Assembly (NCBI RefSeq): GCF_000359125.1
Contig: NZ_CAAF010000070.1
Span: forward strand, 1 to 64,000
Direction: 5' to 3'
DNA length: 64,000 nucleotides
DNA from: Mesorhizobium sp. STM 4661
GTDB lineage: Bacteria; Pseudomonadota; Alphaproteobacteria; Rhizobiales; Rhizobiaceae
How positions within the stretch are numbered: the stretch's first letter is position 1; every line of letters starts with the position of its first letter. A program made the translations under genes and the position numbers. Positions 17,217-25,698 of the stretch are shown one piece after another. The notes below the pieces were generated by a model. That model saw only the letters and a list, made by a program, of their open reading frames with translations. It had not been told where the DNA came from and did no database searches.

Positions 17217-18113
17217 TCAAGCCTTCTTGACGTATCTCCGCCAGCTATGCTCAGGGCGGAAGCCAAGCACATCCCTCGCCTTGCGGTTGGAGAGCAGCGT
17301 CTCATATTCGCCGAGTTCAGCCTTGATTGGCACGTCGGGATAAAACCGCTTTAGCAACTCGGCTGTCGGCAGATCGGACGAACAATCGTCATTGGCGGCG
17401 TTGAACACCTGATAGCCAAGCCCGTCCCTTTCGATCGCCCGCAGCGTGATCTGGCCAAGGTCGCGCGCATCGATGTAGCTCCAGGCGATGCGCTTGCGGA
17501 AACCCGGATCGGCGAACCATTTCGGAAACAGCTGGTATTCATGCGGCTCGATGACGTTGCCGATGCGCAGGGCATAGATGTCGGTGCCGTTGCGTTGCGC
17601 AAACGCCCGCGCCGTCTTCTCATTGACGACCTTGGACAGCGCGTAGCTGTCCATCGGATCGACGTCGTAGTCTTCATCGAGCGGGAAATATTTGGGGTCG
17701 CGCGGCTCGTTGGCGAACACCAGCCCGTAGGTCGTCTCGCTGGACGCGATCACCACCTTGCGGATGCCGAGCTTCACCGCCGCCTCGATGACATTGTAGG
17801 TGCCGAGCGCATTGATGCGGAACACCTCGTTGTCGGTTGTGATCATGATGCGTGGGATGGCCGCGAAATGCACCACGGCATCGACCGGCTGCGCGCGCAA
17901 CGACGGATCGAATTCGTGCAGGCCCATATAGCTCGACAGCGCGTTGAACACCTGCCCGCTGTCGGTGATGTCGGTGATCAGCGTGCGCACCTTGGGATTG
18001 TCGAGCGGCCTGGTGTCGATATTGAGCACCTGGCAGCCATGCTCGACCAGATATTGCACGACATGACGCCCGGCCTTGCCGCTGCCACCGGTGAACATGA
18101 TCCGCTTCGTCAT
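17217..18113 (-). CDS. NAD-dependent epimerase/dehydratase (extended SDR)
   Basis: Extended short-chain dehydrogenase of 298 residues. The N-terminal nucleotide-binding motif is GGSGKAGRHVVQYL (about residues 9-22), with an acidic residue in NIDTRPL that suggests NAD(H); the catalytic Tyr and Lys are in YALSKVVNEK, preceded by ASSETTYG. It acts on a sugar or sugar-acid, possibly a uronate, but the substrate cannot be read from sequence. Start ATG 18113 has GGAG 8 nt upstream; a GTG four codons earlier is less likely. It is divergent from the dehydrogenase at 18232 and followed by FadR copy 1. Confidence 0.83.
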   Translation of the reverse strand: MTKRIMFTGGSGKAGRHVVQYLVEHGCQVLNIDTRPLDNPKVRTLITDITDSGQVFNALSSYMGLHEFDPSLRAQPVDAVVHFAAIPRIMITTDNEVFRINALGTYNVIEAAVKLGIRKVVIASSETTYGLVFANEPRDPKYFPLDEDYDVDPMDSYALSKVVNEKTARAFAQRNGTDIYALRIGNVIEPHEYQLFPKWFADPGFRKRIAWSYIDARDLGQITLRAIERDGLGYQVFNAANDDCSSDLPTAELLKRFYPDVPIKAELGEYETLLSNRKARDVLGFRPEHSWRRYVKKA

Positions 18114-18144
18114 TTTGCTCTCCACATCGCTTGGGAATTATGTG

Positions 18145-18159
18145 TATTGTCAGACAATA
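18145..18159. promoter_or_regulatory. Predicted FadR-type operator in a divergent promoter
   Basis: TATTGTCAGACAATA is a perfect 15-bp palindrome (TTGTC-N-GACAA core) midway between the divergent starts at 18113 and 18232. The core has the form bound by many FadR-subfamily GntR regulators, and the regulator gene is two genes away. Similar sites occur at 25501-25580, in the divergent gap next to the duplicate regulator. Confidence 0.7.
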
Positions 18160-18231
18160 TTGCATTCTGCAACCACCTGCGGCAAGAACGGCAGCACCAT
18201 TATCGATAATTTCCAGACAGGACAAAACGAC

Positions 18232-19164
18232 ATGACCACGACTGCCGCGAGCGAAAAGATCGGCTTCATCGGCCTTGGCCTGATGGGGCATGGAATCGCC
18301 AAGAACATCGTCGACAAGGGCTATGCGCTGACGTTTCTCGGCCGCAAGAACCGCAAACCCGCGGAAGATCTGCTTGGCCGCGGCGCCAAGGAAGCAGCCA
18401 CCTCGCGCGACGTGGCTGCGGCATCCGATATCGTCTTCATCTGCGTCACCGGCTCGCGCGAGGTGGAAACCATTGTCCGCGGCCCCGGCGGCCTCAAGGA
18501 GGGCTTGAAGAAGGGCTCGGTCGTCGTCGACTGCTCGACCTCCGATCCGGTATCAACGGTGGCCATCGCCGCCGAACTCAAGGCGCTCGGCGTCGACTAT
18601 GTCGATGCCCCGCTCAGCCGCACGCCGAAGGAGGCCTGGGAAGGCACGCTCGACGCCATGGTCGGCGCCTCCGACGCGGTCTTTGCCCGCCTCAGGCCGG
18701 TGCTCGACACCTGGGCCGGACGCATCGTCCATATCGGCGGCACCGGCGACGGCCACCGCATGAAGCTGCTCAACAATTTCATTTCGCTCGGCTATGCGGC
18801 GATCTATTCCGAGGCGCTGGCACTGGCCGAGAAGGTCGGCATCTCGCCGCCGCGTTTCGACAGCGTCATCCGCAACGGCCGCATGGATTGCGGCTTCTAC
18901 CAGACCTTCATGCGCTGGACGCTGGAGGGCGACCGCGACGCCCATAAATTCACTATTGCCAATGCCTTCAAGGACCTCACCTATCTCGAATCGATGGCGG
19001 GTGCGGCCGGCATAGCCAACCCGCTTGGCAATGCCACCAAGAACGCCTTCGCCGGCGCCTTTGCCGCCGGGCCCGCCGATCAATATGTGCCGATGCTGGC
19101 AACGCATGTCGCCAAGGTCAACGGCGTCGACCTGATGCCGACCACAGCGCCGCGCGTCCCATAG
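18232..19164 (+). CDS. 3-hydroxyisobutyrate dehydrogenase-family (beta-hydroxyacid) dehydrogenase
   Basis: NAD(P)-dependent beta-hydroxyacid dehydrogenase of 310 residues. The dinucleotide signature IGFIGLGLMGHGIAKNIVDKG is at residues 8-28, the substrate-binding STSDPVS segment about residues 102-108, and the catalytic lysine in GHRMKLLNNFI about residue 180. The family includes 3-hydroxyisobutyrate, tartronate semialdehyde and L-threonate dehydrogenases. Context with a sugar epimerase and FadR regulator favours a sugar-acid such as a four-carbon aldonate over valine breakdown. The start at 18232 is chosen because the upstream in-frame extension crosses the operator. Confidence 0.86.
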   Translation: MTTTAASEKIGFIGLGLMGHGIAKNIVDKGYALTFLGRKNRKPAEDLLGRGAKEAATSRDVAAASDIVFICVTGSREVETIVRGPGGLKEGLKKGSVVVDCSTSDPVSTVAIAAELKALGVDYVDAPLSRTPKEAWEGTLDAMVGASDAVFARLRPVLDTWAGRIVHIGGTGDGHRMKLLNNFISLGYAAIYSEALALAEKVGISPPRFDSVIRNGRMDCGFYQTFMRWTLEGDRDAHKFTIANAFKDLTYLESMAGAAGIANPLGNATKNAFAGAFAAGPADQYVPMLATHVAKVNGVDLMPTTAPRVP

Positions 19165-19629
19165 GGCGCGCAATGAAGGCTGCAGAGCCGACATGGAATT
19201 TCCATGAGCCCAAAAGCCTGATTCATTGCAATAGAACCATGCGCTATGGTCCTGTTGATCATCATTCCGAACCGACCTTTAGGACCATCATCTAGCGGCA
19301 AACCCAATCAGCGCAAATGGCCAAGATGGGTAGAATGTTGCCATTCGCCTCGTCGATGGGAACGAGCGAATGGCGCCAACAGCAGACATTGCGCTGTTCA
19401 TCGGAAATCGGACGTTCCTGTTGACGAAGATGCCTGAAAGCCAGGTCACCCGATCATCGCCGTTGCAACCGCCGACAAACTCACCGAAACCTGTAACAAA
19501 CCGACTGACACGCGTGCGATCGAGCTGTCGCAACCGCATTGGCCGAACCACATGTATCAAGCGAGACAAGGTTCGCTTACAAGCCTACATCGACCGAGTG
19601 CGGATCGGCACGGAATTGGAACACTGTTG
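19165..19629. other. Non-coding boundary region before the recQ-dprA cassette
   Basis: No credible gene is seen in these 465 nt. It holds a palindrome CATGGAATTTCCATG (19192-19206) and a strong hairpin: GCCATTCGCCTCGT (19340-19353) pairs with ACGAGCGAATGGC (19362-19374) with one bulged base and an 8-nt loop, lacking a clear U-tract. The sequence is lower in GC than the flanking dehydrogenase gene and marks the left edge of a probably acquired segment. No attachment-site repeat or tRNA end was recognised. Confidence 0.5.
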
Positions 19630-21729
19630 ATGACAGATCGACCCGCAGCACTTGTCCTTTTAAGAAGAGCACTGAATGATGCAGGCGCCTCGTTCCGCGA
19701 CGGCCAGTGGGAGGCGATTGATGCCCTCGTGAATCGTCAAGAGCGGTTGGTGGTGGTGCAGCGCACCGGCTGGGGCAAGAGTTCCGTCTATTTCATCGCC
19801 ACTCGTATTCTCCGAGACCGCGGGCGCGGCCCCACGCTGATCGTATCGCCGCTACTGGCTCTCATGCGGAACCAGATCGAGGCCGCTGAGAGGCTTGGTA
19901 TCAGAGCATTGACCATAAACTCCACGAACAGAACTGAATGGCCGGCACTCCAACGAGTTGTTCGGTCAGACGAGGCTGACGCTCTCTTGATCTCACCGGA
20001 GCGCCTGTCGAACGACGAGTTCATAGGGAACGTGCTGCTACCTATCGCGGAGACCATTGGTCTGCTGGTGGTCGATGAGGCACACTGCATTTCAGATTGG
20101 GGACACGACTTTCGACCTGACTACCGGCGGCTGGTCAATGTTCTGCAACGGATGCCAGACAATGTGCCGATCCTGGGCACAACAGCGACCGCCAACAATC
20201 GCGTCGTTGCAGATGTCCAAGCCCAACTAGGGAATATCGCGATCCAGCGCGGATCGCTCATCAGGCCAACGCTGGCGCTACAGACAATGCGGCTGCCAAC
20301 GCAGGCTGCCCGCCTCGCCTGGCTCGCAGAACACATCGGGGCACTCCCCGGCACGGGGATCATCTACACACTTACAAAGCGTGATGCGAACCAGGTCGCC
20401 GACTGGCTGAATCAGCATGGCATTGCCGCCAAAGCCTACTACAGTGGTGTGTTCGGTGACGGTTTCGACGATTCCGATGCCTACCGGCAGCACCTTGAAG
20501 ACCTTCTCCTGAACAACGAAATAAAAGCGATAGTCGCGACCACAGCCCTAGGAATGGGATACGACAAACCCGACCTTGGTTTCGTCGTCCACTATCAAGC
20601 ACCAGGATCGATCGTTGCTTACTATCAGCAGGTCGGACGCGCTGGGCGGGGAATCGACCATGCAGTCGGCATATTGATGTCGGGGGACGAGGACGACGAC
20701 ATCCACGAATATTTCCGAAGCAGCGCATTTCCTCGTGACCGATGGGTGCAGTCGATTTTGGACGCGCTTGAAGACAGTGACGGGCTTACAGCGACAGAGC
20801 TTGAAGAGACGGTGAACCTGCGTCGACGCCAGATAGAGCAGGTTCTCAAGTTCCTGTCCGTCGATAGTCCGGCACCAGTCATCAAGGACGGTTCACTGTG
20901 GCAGCGAACGCCGGTTCCATTTCGGATGGACCACGATCGGATCCAGCGGCTGACAGAACAGCGCGAAGTCGAATGGGGCGAGATTCAAGGCTACATCGAC
21001 GAGCCGGGATGCCTCATGGAGTTCCTGGCCCGCGCGTTAGACGATGCAGACCCACGGGCATGTGGAAGATGCGCGCGGTGCTTGGGGCAGCCGATTGTAG
21101 CTACCACTTTCAGCCGAGACACGGCCATTGAAGGTGGGCGTTTTCTACGCCACTCGGAAATCGCCCTTGAATGCAAAAAACAGGTCGCGAAAGACGCCTT
21201 CGTCGAATACGGATTCAGAGGAAATCTCCCGGACGCGCTAAGGTCGGAAACAGGACGCATCCTCTCTCGCTGGGGCGACGCCGGCTGGGGACAGATTGTA
21301 GCAGAAGATAAGCACAGCGGACACTTCCGTGATGAGCTAGCTGATGCGGTCGCCGAGATGATCCGCGACCGCTGGCGCCCCGATCCGGCACCGACTTGGA
21401 TCACATGCATACCTTCAAGAAACCATCCCACCCTGGTTTCCGATTTTTCCGAGCGCCTCGCGATTGAACTTGAGATTCCGTTTTTTCCCGTCGTGATCAA
21501 AATCAAGGACAATGAACCCCAGAAGGGGCAACAGAACAGGTTTCACCAATGTCGAAACCTTGATGGGGTTTTTAGGATCGACGGTGAGGTGCGGGACGGG
21601 CCAGTGCTCCTCGTTGACGACGTCGTTGACTCTGCCTGGACGCTGACGGTTGCCGCCGCTCTGCTGAGACAAGCAGGCAGCGGTCCAGTCTGGCCACTTG
21701 CGTTGACAACATCGAGCATGGGGGCCTGA
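19630..21729 (+). CDS. RecQ-like DEAH helicase fused to a C-terminal phosphoribosyltransferase-like domain
   Basis: The 699-residue protein begins with a superfamily 2 helicase: Walker A RTGWGKSS (45-52), DEAH box at 149-152 followed by CISDWGHDFRPDY, TTATAN (about 184-189), and motif VI QQVGRAGRG. A RecQ zinc site follows, a C-x16-C-x2-C-x2-C pattern ending CGRCARC. The last third is not RecQ: it ends with VLLVDDVVDSAWT (about 659-671), the PRPP-binding loop of type I phosphoribosyltransferases as in ComF. It probably unwinds DNA; the second activity is unknown. A dprA-like gene starts one base after the stop. Codon use is less GC-biased than in neighbours, which suggests transfer. Start ATG 19630 was chosen over a longer extension without a helicase-like sequence. 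Confidence 0.85.
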   Translation: MTDRPAALVLLRRALNDAGASFRDGQWEAIDALVNRQERLVVVQRTGWGKSSVYFIATRILRDRGRGPTLIVSPLLALMRNQIEAAERLGIRALTINSTNRTEWPALQRVVRSDEADALLISPERLSNDEFIGNVLLPIAETIGLLVVDEAHCISDWGHDFRPDYRRLVNVLQRMPDNVPILGTTATANNRVVADVQAQLGNIAIQRGSLIRPTLALQTMRLPTQAARLAWLAEHIGALPGTGIIYTLTKRDANQVADWLNQHGIAAKAYYSGVFGDGFDDSDAYRQHLEDLLLNNEIKAIVATTALGMGYDKPDLGFVVHYQAPGSIVAYYQQVGRAGRGIDHAVGILMSGDEDDDIHEYFRSSAFPRDRWVQSILDALEDSDGLTATELEETVNLRRRQIEQVLKFLSVDSPAPVIKDGSLWQRTPVPFRMDHDRIQRLTEQREVEWGEIQGYIDEPGCLMEFLARALDDADPRACGRCARCLGQPIVATTFSRDTAIEGGRFLRHSEIALECKKQVAKDAFVEYGFRGNLPDALRSETGRILSRWGDAGWGQIVAEDKHSGHFRDELADAVAEMIRDRWRPDPAPTWITCIPSRNHPTLVSDFSERLAIELEIPFFPVVIKIKDNEPQKGQQNRFHQCRNLDGVFRIDGEVRDGPVLLVDDVVDSAWTLTVAAALLRQAGSGPVWPLALTTSSMGA

Positions 21730-21730
21730 G

Positions 21731-23053
21731 ATGCAGTTGACGCCTCAGTCCCAAGCGATGATGCTTCTAACCGTATCGTTCGGCAAATCCGATTCCGCCG
21801 ATATGAAGCCCCTTTCGAACAAAGAGTGGGCTCGGTTTGCCATCTGGCTCAAGGAACACGGGCTGGACCCCGCGGCCTTGCTCAAGGGCGACTTGGATTC
21901 TTTACTTGCGGGCTGGACGGATCGCGCGGTTACGATCGTACGCGTCCGATCACTTATTGGCCGGGGAGCGGCCCTTGGTCTCGCCCTTGAGAAGTGGCAA
22001 CGTGCCGGGCTCTGGGTGCTGACCAGATCCGACCCAGGATATCCCGAACTGTTGAAGCGACGACTCCGTGCCGAATCTCCCGCGGTATTCTTTGGCTGCG
22101 GAAACAAGGCCCTATTGAACGCTGGCGGTATCGCCGTTGTGGGATCGCGCGATGCAGATGAAGAAGACCTTGCATTCACGGCCAATCTTGGCAAAGAAGC
22201 CGCCTCACAAGGCTTTTCTATCGTCTCTGGCGGGGCGCGAGGCGTCGATCAAAGCGCGATGCTCGGAGCATTGGACGGCGATGGGACTGCTATTGGCGTC
22301 CTCGCAGACAGTCTTCTTAAGTTAGCGACGTCATCGCGATATCGCAAGCGTATCATGTCCGGCGACTTGGTGCTGATCACCCCCTTCAATCCGGAGGCGG
22401 GGTTCAATGTCGGCAACGCCATGTCGCGGAACCGCTACATCTACTGCCTAGCCGACGCAGCGATCGTCATTAGCAGCACGGCCGACAGTGGCGGCACATG
22501 GAGCGGCGCGCTTGAAGACCTGAAAAACACATGGGTCCCGCTCTGGATCAAGCCAAGCACTGCCGCGGGATCGGGAAATCCAGAGCTCGTGAGACGTGGG
22601 GCGCACTGGCTGCCCGACGACTTACAGTCGCTGTCAATTCTACTTACCAACTCCGAGTCTGATCCCGGCCAGTCTAAACAGGAAGGCCTGCCGCTAGCGC
22701 CTCGCAGTCGAAATGAAGAGGAAGACCTGAAGGATGGTGCCGGTTCACCGAAGTCAGGCGAATTCTCCGAGGAGACCGAACCCAGCTTTGCCGCACTACC
22801 TGCGAAGCACCCGCAAGCGGTCAACGCAGATTTCTATTCGCTTTTCCTGGCGCACATGGCCGATCTCACATCAGTTCGCTCGTTGACGGTAGAGGATATC
22901 TCCGTGCGGCTTGAATTGGAAAAGTCCCAGGTAAATGCCTGGATGAAACGAGCCGTGAGCGAAGGAACGATCAAGAAGTTAACCAAGCCAGTCAGGTACC
23001 AGATGACCTCGGGAGAGCGACAGCAAGCCTCATTGTTCGGTGATGAACTGTAA
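21731..23053 (+). CDS. DprA/Smf-like protein with extended C-terminus
   Basis: The 440-residue protein has a DprA-type Rossmann fold in the middle: DPGYPELLKRRL and PAVFFGCGN (about 96-118), IAVVGSRDADEEDL (about 133-146), SGGARGVDQSA (about 167-177), then SRNRYIYCLADAAIVI. The usual FP-x-RNR-x-IAGLS is changed to AMSRNRYIYCLAD. A low-complexity charged linker (about 310-365) leads to a C-terminal winged-helix-like domain, ending in ASLFGDEL. Competence DprA loads RecA on single strands; here the tight pairing with the RecQ/PRTase gene suggests a dedicated two-protein nucleic-acid system. The gene order argues against the housekeeping dprA locus. Confidence 0.83.
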   Translation: MQLTPQSQAMMLLTVSFGKSDSADMKPLSNKEWARFAIWLKEHGLDPAALLKGDLDSLLAGWTDRAVTIVRVRSLIGRGAALGLALEKWQRAGLWVLTRSDPGYPELLKRRLRAESPAVFFGCGNKALLNAGGIAVVGSRDADEEDLAFTANLGKEAASQGFSIVSGGARGVDQSAMLGALDGDGTAIGVLADSLLKLATSSRYRKRIMSGDLVLITPFNPEAGFNVGNAMSRNRYIYCLADAAIVISSTADSGGTWSGALEDLKNTWVPLWIKPSTAAGSGNPELVRRGAHWLPDDLQSLSILLTNSESDPGQSKQEGLPLAPRSRNEEEDLKDGAGSPKSGEFSEETEPSFAALPAKHPQAVNADFYSLFLAHMADLTSVRSLTVEDISVRLELEKSQVNAWMKRAVSEGTIKKLTKPVRYQMTSGERQQASLFGDEL

Positions 23054-23223
23054 GGCCGCTGTATAGGAATAGGCAACAAGGGCTGGTTGGGCCGAATGTC
23101 CGACTTCTGGAAGGCAAATAGGTCCGGAAGGTCTGGTCAGGGTCATGGGCGGGAATTCGGCCGAGCGCGAACGAGTTTCCGCTTAGAGCCGAACTTTGCC
23201 GTTCAGAGCGATTGGGTTTGACC

Positions 23224-24006
23224 TTACCGCCGTGACCGACCGATGACATCATCGGTGTTGGCGAGCAATCTGTGCACCGCATTGCGCGCCGCGCCTGGTC
23301 GCCGCAGGCGGATGTTCTTCTCGATCGCTTCGTGCAAGGACTGTGCCCGTCGTTGGTCGCTGTGCTCGCGGGTGACGAAGACGAACAGGTGGTCGAGCGC
23401 CGATTCGATCAGCACGCCGAGCGGCACCAGCAGGTCGTTGCCGGAGGCGCGCAGGATGGCGAGGTGGAAGCGCGTATCGGCGCGCGTGCGCTCCTGCAGC
23501 GTCGCCGCCTCGCCCATCTCCCGGCAGGCCTGGCTGATCTCGGCCATCTGCTCATCGCTGCGCCGCATGGCGGCGAAGGCACTGGCTTCCGGTTCGATGA
23601 TATGACGGAATTCCTGCACGGTGCGCAGGAACGCCTCGCGGTCGGGTGCGGTCGCGTACCAGGCGAGCACGTCGCGATCGAGCAGGTTCCAGCGCTCCTT
23701 CGGCTCGACCCAACTGCCGATCTTGGGGCGCGATGCCAACAGGCTCTTGGCCATCAGCATCTTGATGGCTTCCCGCACCGCCGAGCGGCTGACGTTGAAG
23801 GTTTCCGACCATTTGGCTTCGTTGGGCAGGATGGCCCCGGGGGGATAGTCGCCGCGCACGATCCGAAGACCGATCTCGCTTGCCAGCGAGGCATGCACGC
23901 TCGAGCCGGGAAAGTGTGCCGCGTCGGCGCGCCGAAAGGCAGCCGGGGGTCTGACCGGCGCCTCGGCCTTGGCGGGTCGTTTCCTTGATTTTCCGTCGTC
24001 CGGCAT
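23224..24006 (-). CDS. FadR/GntR-family regulator, copy 2
   Basis: The 260-residue regulator has the same winged helix (NVSRSAVREAIKMLMAKSL) and FCD domain (EFRHIIEPEASAFAA, DTRFHLAILRASGN) as copy 1. By eye about nine residues in ten agree over some 225 positions, with differences concentrated at the N-terminal tail and near LFVFVTREHSDQRRAQ. Start ATG 24006 gives an N-terminal tail similar in length to copy 1. It lies downstream of the CUT2 binding-protein gene on the same strand and probably controls the divergent importer through the sites at 25501-25580. Confidence 0.9.
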   Translation of the reverse strand: MPDDGKSRKRPAKAEAPVRPPAAFRRADAAHFPGSSVHASLASEIGLRIVRGDYPPGAILPNEAKWSETFNVSRSAVREAIKMLMAKSLLASRPKIGSWVEPKERWNLLDRDVLAWYATAPDREAFLRTVQEFRHIIEPEASAFAAMRRSDEQMAEISQACREMGEAATLQERTRADTRFHLAILRASGNDLLVPLGVLIESALDHLFVFVTREHSDQRRAQSLHEAIEKNIRLRRPGAARNAVHRLLANTDDVIGRSRR

Positions 24007-24040
24007 CCACGTTCCAATGCGTCGGCTGTCTGTCGCGGGC

Positions 24041-24055
24041 AATTGTCGGGAATTC
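24041..24055. promoter_or_regulatory. Possible degenerate operator before FadR copy 2
   Basis: AATTGTCGGGAATTC contains one good half-site (ATTGTC) and a poor second half. It lies 35 nt upstream of the copy 2 start codon, so weak autoregulation is possible. The rest of 24007-24182 shows no gene. Confidence 0.25.
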
Positions 24056-24182
24056 AGATTCCCTGCCGAATTAGCCCTTCGCCGAAAATGCGAACTATGG
24101 GCGCGTCGAAACCGGGGCATTCCGCCCCGACCGCGCTGCTTGTCCCTTGCATGAACCGGGTACATTCCATGACCCGGGGTGG

Positions 24183-24223
24183 CGGGGCGCCCCCGCTCTA
24201 CGACCAAAGCGTCCGGCGCCCCG
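24183..24223 (-). other. Hairpin downstream of the CUT2 binding-protein gene
   Basis: CGGGGCGCC (24183-24191) and GGCGCCCCG (24215-24223) form a perfect 9-bp stem with a 23-nt loop, 11 nt beyond the binding-protein stop. No U-tract follows on the minus strand. It may protect the 3' end of the message or slow transcription into FadR copy 2. Confidence 0.45.
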
Positions 24224-24233
24224 AAATTGCGGC

Positions 24234-25223
24234 CTACTTCTGGATGCAGGTGTCGACCGTGTCCTTGGTGCATTCGTCGAGGCCGGTGAACACCGGATCG
24301 GCAACGGCCTTGCCTTCGATCAGGTCGATCATCACCGAAGGCGCCTTGTAGCCCATCTCGAACGGCCGCTGGCCGACGAGTGCGGTGACAAGGCCTTCAC
24401 GGGCGATCGCCACCTCGTCGCCGATCGTATCGGCGGCGCCGATGACGAATTCGTTCTTGGCGATCTTGTCGGCCATCGGCTTGAACAGGTCGCGATAGGG
24501 CTGCGGCGCGCCAAACAGCGGCCAGCCGCCCATGATACCGAAGGCGTCGAGATCGGGATTGGCGGCGAGGATATCGGTCATCGCCTGCACGCCCTTGGCG
24601 CCGTCGTCATTGGTGAACACCGGGCAGCCGGCGACTTCCGTCCAGCCGCCTTCGCCGGCGAGCGCTGCAAGACCTTCCTTGCCCGAAAGCGCATCACGCA
24701 TGCCCTGCGCGCGGCGCAGGATGTTGTCGGCCGCGGGATTGCCCTCGATGGTGCAGATCTTGCCGCCATCCGGCTTGCCCTTCTTGATGTACTCGCCGAT
24801 CTTCTTGCCCATCAGATAGTTGTCGGTGCCAAGATAGGTCTTGCGAAGTGCTGCATCTTCCTTGGCAAGGTCGGCGTCGATGGTCATGATCGGGATCGAC
24901 GGATTGGCGCTTTTGATGGTCTGCGCGATCAGCGGCGCGTTGGACGGCGAAATGGCCATCGCCACGGTATCGGACTTGCTCAGCATGTCGCCGACGATCT
25001 GCGCCTCGCCGGCCTCGTCGGAGGTCGAAGCCGGACCGGTGTAGAAGCACTCATACTCCGAACTGGCATTTTCCTTGTTCCATTTCTGGCAACCCTGGTT
25101 GATGGCCTCGAAGAACGGATTGTCGAGACCCTTCACGACGATGACGAGCTGTTTCTTGGCCAAAGCCGGCCCGGCGCCGAGCGCCATGACGGCGGCAGCG
25201 GCGAGCAATAGTGATTTCCTCAT
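24234..25223 (-). CDS. CUT2-family sugar-binding periplasmic protein
   Basis: Periplasmic sugar receptor of 329 residues with signal peptide about 1-22 (MRKSLLLAAAAVMALG... ending ALA). Family features are KQLVIVVKGLDNPFFEAINQG, TVAMAISPSNAPLIAQTI, IPIMTIDADLA and DAFGIMGGWPLFG. Conserved cysteines (about 45, 58, 154, 205 and 318, 327) could form disulfides. Start ATG 25223 has AGGGAGG upstream. It is transcribed away from its ATPase and permease genes (25699-27517), and the shared gap carries three operator-like sites. Confidence 0.9.
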   Translation of the reverse strand: MRKSLLLAAAAVMALGAGPALAKKQLVIVVKGLDNPFFEAINQGCQKWNKENASSEYECFYTGPASTSDEAGEAQIVGDMLSKSDTVAMAISPSNAPLIAQTIKSANPSIPIMTIDADLAKEDAALRKTYLGTDNYLMGKKIGEYIKKGKPDGGKICTIEGNPAADNILRRAQGMRDALSGKEGLAALAGEGGWTEVAGCPVFTNDDGAKGVQAMTDILAANPDLDAFGIMGGWPLFGAPQPYRDLFKPMADKIAKNEFVIGAADTIGDEVAIAREGLVTALVGQRPFEMGYKAPSVMIDLIEGKAVADPVFTGLDECTKDTVDTCIQK

Positions 25224-25698
25224 GTCAGTCCTCCCTTGAAAACAGACGGACACGACGTGTCCGCCACACAGACCGACCGGATCAAGCAATGACAGAGCAT
25301 CGTTGCACGAGCGCTCGTGTCGCCAAGCCAGGTCGATAAGCATTTCCAGATGCGGTCTCGAAGCCGCCCAACAAACACTGCTGTCGGCGGTCCCTCGACC
25401 GATAAGCCTCCGCCGACCCGCCCGGAAAACCGGCAACAGGGTCGGCATATTCTCCTCCGACGCTTAGCTAATATCGGCTCGCGGCCAACGTCAATCTCTA
25501 TTTGTCCTACAAAACTGATTTTTAAGGAGCCCTCCCCTCAATTCGTCGGACAATTGCCAGATCTTATTCGTCCGACAATTGACGCCGGTGCGGGCATTCG
25601 CATAATGGACTTCAAAATCGCTGTCTCCGGGAGGAGCTGGGGAGAGCGGGGCCGCGGCGGAACCGCGGGCCGGTAAGCACGGGGAGGCAAGAAGGCTG
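25224..25698. other. Divergent promoter region of the second CUT2 importer
   Basis: No gene is seen in these 475 nt. The right half holds three operator-like sequences (25501-25580) that should govern both the binding-protein gene to the left and the ATPase-permease genes to the right. AT-rich tracts around 25495-25525 are the best candidates for promoter elements. Confidence 0.55.
25501..25580. promoter_or_regulatory. Cluster of three FadR-type operator-like sites
   Basis: Site 1 TTTGTCCTACAAA (25501-25513) is a TTTGT-N3-ACAAA palindrome. Site 2 ATTCGTCGGACAATT (25541-25555) and site 3 ATTCGTCCGACAATT (25566-25580) each have a GTC-N-GAC core and a full GACAATT right half. Sites 2 and 3 begin 25 bp apart. 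The same core occurs as a perfect palindrome at 18145-18159 beside the paralogous regulator. Confidence 0.62.

Noticed and set aside
19165-19629. tRNA, attachment site or CRISPR element at the edge of the recQ-dprA segment
   Set aside because: No cloverleaf, no spaced repeats and no direct repeat matching the right edge (23054-23223) was found by eye.
23054-23223. Remnant gene or transposase between dprA and FadR copy 2
   Set aside because: The 170-nt gap has no frame with recognisable similarity and no terminal inverted repeats.
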